Source: Pseudoxanthomonas daejeonensis | GTDB taxonomy: Bacteria; Pseudomonadota; Gammaproteobacteria; Xanthomonadales; Xanthomonadaceae | Length of the DNA: 64,000 nucleotides | Assembly (NCBI RefSeq): GCF_010093205.1 | Contig: NZ_PDWN01000003.1 | Span: forward strand, 62,001 to 126,000 | Reading direction: 5' to 3' | Part shown: in pieces, positions 57,646 to 64,000 of the stretch | How the letters are laid out: each line of letters begins with the position of its first letter | Position numbering within the stretch: position 1 is the first letter of the stretch | Notes under the pieces: model-generated | Database searches by the model: none | What the model was told of the DNA's origin: nothing | Seen by the model: the letters and a program-made list of their open reading frames with translations, nothing else | Program-made: the position numbers and the translations under genes

Positions 57646-59751
57646 GTGGCAAAAATCACCAAAACCTTCCAGTACGGCAAGCACCAGGTCACCCTGGAAA
57701 CCGGCGAGATCGCCCGCCAGGCCGGCGGTGCCGTCATCGTCAAGTTCGATGACACCGTGCTGCTGGTTTCCGCCGTTGCAGCGAAGTCGGCCCGCGAAGG
57801 GCAGGACTTCTTCCCGCTGACGGTCGACTACCAGGAGAAGTTCTACGCCGGCGGCCGCATCCCGGGTGGCTTCTTCAAGCGCGAAGGTCGCGCGACCGAG
57901 AAGGAGACGCTGATCTCGCGCCTGATCGATCGCCCGCTGCGTCCGCTGTTCCCGGAAGAGTTCCGCAATGAAGTGCAGGTCATCGCCACGGTGATGTCGC
58001 TGAACCCGGAAATCGACGGTGACATCCCGGCGCTGATCGGTGCCTCCGCTGCCGTCGCCCTGACCGGCGCGCCGTTCAACGGCCCGATCGGTGCCGCCAA
58101 GGTCGGTTACATCAACGGCGAGTACGTGCTGAACCCGACCGTCAGCGAGCTGAAGACCTCCAAGCTCGAGCTCGTCGTCGCCGGCACCTCCAATGCCGTG
58201 CTGATGGTCGAGTCCGAAGCGGCCGAGCTGTCGGAAGAAGTGATGCTGGGCGCGGTCATGTTCGGCCATCGCGAGATGCAGAAGGTCATCGCCGTCATCA
58301 ACGAGCTGGTTGCCGAAGCCGGCAAGCCGAAGTGGGACTGGCAGCCGCCGGCCAAGAACGAAGGCCTGATCGCCGCGCTTCGCCATGCCGTGGGCGACAG
58401 CCTGGCCGGCGCGTTCCAGGTGCGCGACAAGCTCGAGCGCCGCGACACGATCTCCAGCCTGAAGAAGGCCATCCTTGGCACGCTGGCGCCGCAGGCCGAG
58501 ACCCATTCGTGGTCCGCCGGCGACCTGTCCAAGGAGTTCAGCGAGCAGGAATACCAGACCATGCGCAACTCGGTCCTCAAGACCAAGGTCCGCATCGACG
58601 GTCGCGCGCTGGACCAGGTCCGTCCGATCAATTCGCAGGTCAGCGTCCTGCCGCGCGTGCACGGCTCCTCGCTGTTCACCCGTGGCGAGACCCAGGCCAT
58701 CGTCGCGGTCACCCTGGGCACCGCGCGTGATGGCCAGGTCATCGACGCAGTGTCGGGCGAGTACAAGGACCACTTCCTGTTCCATTACAACTTCCCCCCG
58801 TACTCGGTGGGCGAAGCCGGCCGCATGATGGGCCCGAAGCGTCGCGAAATCGGCCACGGCCGCCTCGCCAAGCGCGGCGTGCTCGCCGTGATGCCGACCA
58901 TGGAAGCGTTCCCCTACACCATCCGCGTGGTCTCGGAGATCACCGAGTCCAACGGCTCCTCCTCGATGGCATCGGTCTGCGGCAGCTCGCTGGCGCTGAT
59001 GGATGCCGGCGTGCCGATCAAGGCGCCGGTGGCGGGCATCGCGATGGGTCTGGTCAAGGAAGGCGACGACTTCGTCGTGCTGTCGGACATCCTCGGTGAC
59101 GAAGACCACCTGGGCGACATGGACTTCAAGGTGGCCGGTACCGAGAACGGCGTGTCCGCGCTGCAGATGGACATCAAGATCGAAGGCATCACCGAAGAGA
59201 TCATGAAGCAGGCGCTGTCGCAGGCGAAGGCCGGCCGCCTGCACATCCTGGGTGAAATGGCCCGCGCGATGACCTCGCCGCGCCAGGAGCTCAGCGAGTT
59301 CGCGCCGCGCCTGATCACCATCAAGATCCACCCCGACAAGATCCGCGAAGTGATCGGCAAGGGCGGTTCGGTGATCCAGGCGATCACCAAGGAAACCGGC
59401 ACGCAGATCGACATCCAGGACGACGGCACCATCACCATCGCTTCGGTGAATGGCGCTGCTGGCCAGGCCGCCAAGGCCCGCATCGAGCAGATCACCTCGG
59501 ACGTCGAGCCGGGACGGATCTACGAGGGCAAGGTCGCCAAGATCATGGACTTCGGCGCGTTCGTCACCATCCTGCCGGGCAAGGACGGCCTGGTCCACGT
59601 GTCGCAGATCTCCAACGATCGCGTGGAGAAGGTCGGCGATGCGTTGAAGGAAGGCGACCTGGTCAAGGTCAAGGTGCTGGAAGTCGACAAGCAGGGCCGC
59701 ATCCGCCTGTCGATCAAGGCCGTCGAGGAAGGCGAGGGCGTGACGGAGTAA
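57646..59751 (+). CDS. pnp: Polyribonucleotide nucleotidyltransferase
   Basis: A 701-residue phosphorolytic 3'-5' exoribonuclease and degradosome component. Two RNase PH domains (about 10-140 and 320-545) flank an alpha-helical region. A KH domain (about 553-615, [18 protein letters not shown]) and an S1 domain (about 621-690, [18 protein letters not shown]) follow. Catalytic-site blocks such as RGETQAIV and [17 protein letters not shown] are intact. The start is GTG at 57646 with AAGGA upstream. It ends at a strong terminator. Confidence 0.97.
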   Translation: MAKITKTFQYGKHQVTLETGEIARQAGGAVIVKFDDTVLLVSAVAAKSAREGQDFFPLTVDYQEKFYAGGRIPGGFFKREGRATEKETLISRLIDRPLRPLFPEEFRNEVQVIATVMSLNPEIDGDIPALIGASAAVALTGAPFNGPIGAAKVGYINGEYVLNPTVSELKTSKLELVVAGTSNAVLMVESEAAELSEEVMLGAVMFGHREMQKVIAVINELVAEAGKPKWDWQPPAKNEGLIAALRHAVGDSLAGAFQVRDKLERRDTISSLKKAILGTLAPQAETHSWSAGDLSKEFSEQEYQTMRNSVLKTKVRIDGRALDQVRPINSQVSVLPRVHGSSLFTRGETQAIVAVTLGTARDGQVIDAVSGEYKDHFLFHYNFPPYSVGEAGRMMGPKRREIGHGRLAKRGVLAVMPTMEAFPYTIRVVSEITESNGSSSMASVCGSSLALMDAGVPIKAPVAGIAMGLVKEGDDFVVLSDILGDEDHLGDMDFKVAGTENGVSALQMDIKIEGITEEIMKQALSQAKAGRLHILGEMARAMTSPRQELSEFAPRLITIKIHPDKIREVIGKGGSVIQAITKETGTQIDIQDDGTITIASVNGAAGQAAKARIEQITSDVEPGRIYEGKVAKIMDFGAFVTILPGKDGLVHVSQISNDRVEKVGDALKEGDLVKVKVLEVDKQGRIRLSIKAVEEGEGVTE

Positions 59752-59772
59752 TTCCGCCAGCCTTGCGAGACG

Positions 59773-59803
59773 AAAAGAGCGGGCTTCGGCCCGCTCTTTT
59801 TTT
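59773..59803 (+). terminator. Intrinsic terminator after pnp
   Basis: A 12-bp stem, AAAAGAGCGGGC and complement, with a stable TTCG loop, followed by a run of T residues. It closes the rimP-pnp region. Confidence 0.95.
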
Positions 59804-60019
59804 GTCCAGCCGAAGCGTCAGCGGCCGTCGATTCCGCGGGCGGCACCCTGTCGCCGGACCGACAGGTTCACCGGGCGCCCGTGATGGCCGCCGGGCTGCG
59901 ACGTGACGGATCGCGGGAGCGCGCGGCAACGGATGCGCGCCGCGGGCCATTGCGGCCACCCGGTCCTTTCAGGACGTACCGTATGTGTCCCGCCATGCCG
60001 TGGGACGCTTGCGCCAGGC

Positions 60020-60763
60020 TCAGGCGGCCTTGAGCGTTTCCAGACCGCGCCGATCGAGGATGTCGACCCGGTAGGTACCCGGCAATGCGATCAGCCCGCG
60101 CGTGCGCAGTGCGGTCAGGCAGCGGCTGACCGTTTCCACGGTAAGGCCGAGATGGTCGGCGATGTCGGCGCGCGGCATTGGCAGTACCAGGGACGGCCCG
60201 GGCATGCCGGCGCGCGCCTGGCGGGCGGCGAGGGTCAGCAGGAAGTCGGCCATGCGCTCGGTAGGGTTCATCCGGGCCAGCGACATCATCCGTTCGTGCG
60301 CCGAATCCAGCTCGTCGCAGGCCCGCTCCAGCAGCTTCCCCCGCAGGTGCGGGAACTGCTCGCCCAGTCGCTGCATGGCGTCCAGGCCGAAGCGGCACAA
60401 CTCGGTCTCGCCCAGCGCCTCGATATCGTTCTGGTGCGCCGCCGCCCCGCTGAGGCCGACGAAGTCGCCCGGGAGGGCGAAGCCGGCGACCTGGCGCCGG
60501 CCATCCGCGGACAGCCGCACCAGCCGCAGCGCGCCACGGGTGACGGTGAAGACATGCCGGCGCTGTTCGCCCTGGCGCGCGAGCACCGCCCCGGGAGCCA
60601 GGACCTGCAGGCTCGCCGCCGTATCCAGGGCATTTATCTCTTCGTGCGACAGCACGGCGCATACCGACAGGTGGCGGACCTGGCAGTGCAGGCACGGGCC
60701 GAGCGGGGCCGCGGCTTCCGGCGGGGGGGTCAGGCAGAGATTGTCGAACGGAGGCCAGGACAT
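60020..60763 (-). CDS. FNR/CRP-family regulator with four-cysteine cluster motif
   Basis: A 247-residue transcription factor of the CRP/FNR family with FNR-type marks. Cys24, Cys27 and Cys35 ([12 protein letters not shown], spacing C-x2-C-x7-C) and Cys123 (ELCRFG) could bind an oxygen-labile [4Fe-4S] cluster. The recognition helix has Glu210, Ser213 and Arg214 (VETVSR), the FNR pattern that reads TTGAT-N4-ATCAA. It probably controls anaerobic or low-oxygen genes. The spacing of the first cysteines resembles FnrN-type rather than E. coli FNR (C-x2-C-x5-C). It is divergent from hisS across 119 bp. I saw no convincing FNR box there. Confidence 0.87.
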   Translation of the reverse strand: MSWPPFDNLCLTPPPEAAAPLGPCLHCQVRHLSVCAVLSHEEINALDTAASLQVLAPGAVLARQGEQRRHVFTVTRGALRLVRLSADGRRQVAGFALPGDFVGLSGAAAHQNDIEALGETELCRFGLDAMQRLGEQFPHLRGKLLERACDELDSAHERMMSLARMNPTERMADFLLTLAARQARAGMPGPSLVLPMPRADIADHLGLTVETVSRCLTALRTRGLIALPGTYRVDILDRRGLETLKAA

Positions 60764-60869
60764 GCGTCACGCCGCGGGGTCGTTGCGCCAATGATACCGG
60801 TGTGACGGTCCATGCGCCGTCCAGTGCGATACCCCGCCAAGGTAGAATTGCGCTCCCAGCGCGTTCCGC

Positions 60870-60874
60870 AGGAG
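60870..60874 (+). promoter_or_regulatory. Ribosome binding site deciding the hisS TTG start
   Basis: AGGAG with 8 bases to the TTG at 60883. No such site precedes other in-frame starts, so TTG is favoured. A TAGAAT -10-like box lies at 60843-60848, with no clear -35 box. Confidence 0.75.
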
Positions 60875-60882
60875 TTTTCAGC

Positions 60883-62313
60883 TTGATCAGGCCTCGCACA
60901 CCGCCCGGCGTCATGGAACTGCTGCCGCGCGAGCAGATCGCGTTCCAGCGCATGCTCGACGTGATCCGCCGCAACTACGAGCGGTTCGGCTTCCTGCCGG
61001 TGGAAACACCGGTGTTCGAACTGTCCGACGTGCTGCTGACCAAGTCGGGCGGCGAGACCGAGCGCCAGGTGTATTTCGTCCAGTCCACCGGTGCGCTGGC
61101 CAATGCGGCGGCGGACGGTGAGAAGGGAGACGGCGGGTCGACCGCCACGCTGCCCGAACTGGCCCTGCGCTTCGACCTGACCGTGCCGCTGGCCCGTTAC
61201 GTGGCAGAGCACGAACACGAACTGAGCTTTCCGTTCCGTCGCTACCAGATGCAGCGCGTGTACCGCGGCGAGCGCGCCCAGCGTGGCCGCTTCCGGGAGT
61301 TCTACCAGTGCGACATCGACGTGATCGGCAAGGATGCGCTGAATATCCGCTACGACGCCGAGGTGATGGCGGTGATCCACGCGGTGTTCTCCGAACTGGG
61401 GATCGGCGCGTTCAAGGTGCAGTTGAACAACCGCAAGCTGATGCGCGGTTTCTTCGAGGCGCAGGGCGTCACCGATCCGCAGAAGCAGGCGCTGGTCCTG
61501 CGCGAGGTCGACAAGATCGACAAGCGCGGCGCCGACTACGTGCGCGAGACGCTGGCGGGCCCGGACTTCGGCCTGCCCGTCGCTGCGGTCGAGCGGATCC
61601 TGGCGTTCGTCGAGGTACGCTCGGCTTCGCACGAGGACGCGCTGGACCAGATCGGACAGGTGCTGGCGCAGGCCGGCGACCAGGCCAGCGAAACGCTGCG
61701 CGCCGGTGCCGGCGAGCTGCGCGAGGTACTGGAGCTGGTGAAGGCGCTGGGCGTCCCCGAGTCGGCCTATTGCCTGAACTTCTCGATCGCGCGCGGCCTG
61801 GACTATTACACCGGCACGGTCTACGAGACCCAGCTGGTCGACCATCCGGGCATCGGCTCGATCTGCTCGGGCGGTCGCTACGAAGACCTGGCCAGCCACT
61901 ACACCAAGTCGAAGCTGCCGGGCGTGGGCATCTCCATCGGCCTGACCCGGCTGTTCTGGCAGCTGCGCGAGGCCGGACTGGTCGAGGGCATCGCCGAGAG
62001 CAGCGTGCAGGCGATGGTCGCCCTGATGGACGAGGCGCAGCTGCCCGAAGCGCTGGACATCGCCCGCCACCTGCGCGCCGGCGGCATCAATACCGAAGTG
62101 CAGATGGAAGCACGCAAGGTCGGCAAGCAGTTCCAGTACGCCTCGCGCGCGGGCATCCGCTTCGTCGTGCTGGCCGGCGACGACGAACTGGCCCGCGGCG
62201 TGGTCGCGGTCAAGGACCTGGTCCGCGAGCAGCAGTTCGAAGTGGCGCGCTCCGAGTTGGCCGGCACGCTGCGGGTGGAACTCGAACAGACCCGCGCACT
62301 CGCCGGCCGCTGA
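60883..62313 (+). CDS. hisS: Histidine--tRNA ligase
   Basis: A 476-residue class II aminoacyl-tRNA synthetase that charges tRNA-His. Motif 2 is visible as [12 protein letters not shown]...[15 protein letters not shown], the histidine-A motif as [16 protein letters not shown] follows, and motif 3 is [13 protein letters not shown]. The C-terminal anticodon-binding domain covers about 385-476. It is longer than E. coli HisRS (424), partly from an Ala/Gly-rich insertion after [14 protein letters not shown] (about 75-90). The start is TTG at 60883; the longer ATG at 60802 adds non-family sequence. Confidence 0.95.
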   Translation: MIRPRTPPGVMELLPREQIAFQRMLDVIRRNYERFGFLPVETPVFELSDVLLTKSGGETERQVYFVQSTGALANAAADGEKGDGGSTATLPELALRFDLTVPLARYVAEHEHELSFPFRRYQMQRVYRGERAQRGRFREFYQCDIDVIGKDALNIRYDAEVMAVIHAVFSELGIGAFKVQLNNRKLMRGFFEAQGVTDPQKQALVLREVDKIDKRGADYVRETLAGPDFGLPVAAVERILAFVEVRSASHEDALDQIGQVLAQAGDQASETLRAGAGELREVLELVKALGVPESAYCLNFSIARGLDYYTGTVYETQLVDHPGIGSICSGGRYEDLASHYTKSKLPGVGISIGLTRLFWQLREAGLVEGIAESSVQAMVALMDEAQLPEALDIARHLRAGGINTEVQMEARKVGKQFQYASRAGIRFVVLAGDDELARGVVAVKDLVREQQFEVARSELAGTLRVELEQTRALAGR

Positions 62314-62344
62314 GCCGCACGCAACGCATTACGGAACACGCACG

Positions 62345-64000
62345 ATGCAGACGATCCGCCTCGACGGACAATCCCTGACCCGCGACCGTCTGGTCGCGGT
62401 GGCCCATGGCGCGCCAGTCGAACTGGCCCCCGGCGCGCTGGTCGCGGTGCAGCGCGCCGCCGATTTCCTCGCCGAACAGGTCCGGCGCGAGGAACCGATC
62501 TACGGCGTCTCCACCGGCTTCGGCAGCAACGCCGACAAGCTGCTCGGCGCGCATCCGCTGCGCGACGCGCTGCCAGGCGCCGCGCCGTCCGGTCGTTCGC
62601 TGCACGAGGAACTGCAACGCAACCTGATCGTGACCCATGCGGTGTGCGTGGGTGAACCCATGTCCGCCGACGTGGTGCGGGCGATGCTGTGCATCCGCAT
62701 CAACACCCTGCTCAAGGGGCACTCCGGTATCCGCGTGCAGACGCTGCAGGCGCTCGCCGCGCTGCTCAACGCCGGGATCGTGCCGGTGGTGCCGCAGCTG
62801 GGTTCGGTCGGCGCCTCCGGCGACCTGGCGCCGCTGTCGCACCTGGCGATCGTGCTGCTGGGCGGTGGCGAAGCCTTCTTCGAAGGGCAGCGGATGCCGG
62901 GTGGCGAAGCATTGCAGCGGGCAGGCCTGGAGCCGGTGTCGCTTTCCTACAAGGAAGGCCTGGCGCTGAACAACGGCACTGCGCAGATGCTCGCGATGGG
63001 TGTGCTCGCACTGCACCGGCTGGAAATGATGCTGGACACGGCCGACCTCGCCGCGGCGATGACCCTGGACGCGTTTGCCGGCCGCCTGGGTGCGTTCGCG
63101 CCGGAAGTGCACGCGCTGCGCCCGCACCCGGGCCAGGTGCAGGTGGCTGGAAACCTGCGCCGGTTGCTGTCCGGTTCGACCCTGGCCGACATCGCCTACC
63201 ACTTGGTGCCGAAGTTCCGCCCGTGGCTGCCGGCCAGCTGGGATACGCCCGAATCGCAGGCTTTACGCTTCGACATCGGCTGGGACTGGGTGCCGGCCGA
63301 CCAGCGTCATGGACGCGAGAAGTTCTACCTGCGCTTCCTGCCGTTCCGTGGTGGCAAGAAGCACCAACCGCAGGACAGCTATTCGCTGCGCTGCATCCCG
63401 CAGGTGCACGGCGCGGTGCGCGACGCCGCCGCGCAGGCCGCGCGCGTGCTCGACATCGAGCTCAACGCGGTCACCGACAATCCGCTGGTGTTCCCGGAAA
63501 AGACGGACTCGACCCACGTCGAGGAACAGGTGATCTCCGCCGGCCACTTCCACGGCATGCCGCTGGCACTGGTGCTGAGCTACCTGAAGGCCGCGATCCC
63601 GACCCTGGCCTCGATCTCCGAGCGCCGCCTCAACAAGCTGGTCGATCCCGCCACCAATGATGGACTGCCCGCGTTCCTGATCGGCAACGAGGACGGCACC
63701 GAGTCGGGCCACATGATCGTGCAGTACACCGCCGCGGCGATCGTCAACGACCTGGCCAGCCGCGCGCATCCGGCCAGCGTGTTCTCGGTGCCGACCAGCG
63801 CCAATGCCGAGGATCACGTGTCGATGGGCGCCAACGAGGCGCGCCACGTGCTGTCGATGGTCGAGGACCTGGGCAAGGTGCTCGCGCTGGAGCTGTACAC
63901 GGCCGCACAGGCGCTGGACCTGCGCCGCGACATGATCAACGCGGCACGCGAGCTGGCCCGTCGTGCCGATGCGGTCGCGCTGGCAGGCAAGGTGCAGGGC
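62345..64000 (+). CDS. Aromatic amino acid (histidine-type) ammonia-lyase, 3' end outside window
   Basis: The first 552 residues of a MIO-dependent ammonia-lyase; the gene continues past the window. The prosthetic-group tripeptide Ala157-Ser158-Gly159 sits in GSVGASGDLAPLSH, and Tyr53 (YGVSTGFG) is present. The His typical of histidine lyase appears in VTHAVCVGEP (His98). An unusual insertion of about 50 residues covers about 288-340, just before QDSYSLRC. About 15 extra residues occur before His98. The glutamate that binds substrate imidazole in HutH (E414 of Pseudomonas) appears as Asp in AAAIVNDLASRAHPASV. No hutU/I/G genes are visible, so substrate is uncertain. It starts 31 bp after hisS. 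Confidence 0.87.
   Translation, partial: MQTIRLDGQSLTRDRLVAVAHGAPVELAPGALVAVQRAADFLAEQVRREEPIYGVSTGFGSNADKLLGAHPLRDALPGAAPSGRSLHEELQRNLIVTHAVCVGEPMSADVVRAMLCIRINTLLKGHSGIRVQTLQALAALLNAGIVPVVPQLGSVGASGDLAPLSHLAIVLLGGGEAFFEGQRMPGGEALQRAGLEPVSLSYKEGLALNNGTAQMLAMGVLALHRLEMMLDTADLAAAMTLDAFAGRLGAFAPEVHALRPHPGQVQVAGNLRRLLSGSTLADIAYHLVPKFRPWLPASWDTPESQALRFDIGWDWVPADQRHGREKFYLRFLPFRGGKKHQPQDSYSLRCIPQVHGAVRDAAAQAARVLDIELNAVTDNPLVFPEKTDSTHVEEQVISAGHFHGMPLALVLSYLKAAIPTLASISERRLNKLVDPATNDGLPAFLIGNEDGTESGHMIVQYTAAAIVNDLASRAHPASVFSVPTSANAEDHVSMGANEARHVLSMVEDLGKVLALELYTAAQALDLRRDMINAARELARRADAVALAGKVQG

Noticed and set aside
60764-60882. FNR-binding site in the divergent regulator/hisS region
   Set aside because: TTGCG and ATGAT occur but do not form a TTGAT-N4-ATCAA palindrome.

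Overview
The window is high-GC DNA from a gammaproteobacterium, most likely of the family Xanthomonadaceae (Lysobacteraceae; for example Pseudoxanthomonas, Luteimonas, Lysobacter or Stenotrophomonas). The genus cannot be fixed by reading alone. Supporting signs are the gene order glmM-tpiA-secG-tRNA-Leu-nuoA..N-tRNA-fMet-rimP-nusA-infB-rbfA-truB-rpsO-pnp, a NuoC with a long internal insertion, a permease/M1-aminopeptidase fusion, tandem M13 peptidases and GTAG-type palindromes.

Region 1 (1-7.1 kb) covers signalling and ion handling. A PhnD-like periplasmic binding protein overlaps a membrane GGDEF-EAL protein. A CorC/HlyC-type membrane protein overlaps an ExoD-family protein. A PhoU-like DUF47 gene precedes a PiT phosphate transporter.

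Region 2 (7.1-29.7 kb) is an accessory stretch rich in peptidases and membrane proteins. It holds an alkyltransferase-like protein, a rhomboid protease, two adjacent M13 proteins (one with its zinc site lost), a beta-CASP metallo-hydrolase, a CHASE2 protein with a degenerate GGDEF domain, a PYROXD2-like FAD oxidoreductase, an ABC ATPase with a permease/M1-peptidase fusion, a serine hydrolase and a DUF885 protein. It ends with a queuosine-precursor transporter, a DUF502 protein, an unrecognised membrane-anchored protein and a DUF4442 protein.

Region 3 (29.9-34.7 kb) holds housekeeping genes: accD and glmM (overlapping), a 2-oxoglutarate/Fe(II) oxygenase, tpiA, secG and tRNA-Leu(GAG), closed by a strong terminator.

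Region 4 (34.7-50.1 kb) is the complete 14-gene nuo operon for respiratory complex I, in order nuoA to nuoN. A sigma70-like promoter lies upstream. Junctions are tight apart from a 247-bp hairpin-rich gap between nuoK and nuoL.

Region 5 (50.2-59.8 kb) is the classical translation and RNA-metabolism run: initiator tRNA, rimP, nusA, infB, rbfA, truB, rpsO and pnp. It has promoters before the tRNA and before rpsO, and a strong terminator after pnp.

Region 6 (60.0-64.0 kb) has an FNR-type regulator divergent from hisS. hisS is followed by an aromatic amino acid ammonia-lyase that runs off the window end.

No insertion sequence, prophage or CRISPR array was seen. The most unusual items are the zinc-less M13 paralogue beside an intact one, the ammonia-lyase with about 50 extra residues, the binding-protein/GGDEF-EAL pair, the nested palindrome near 18.2 kb, and the nuo operon sitting between the tRNA-Leu and tRNA-fMet neighbourhoods.
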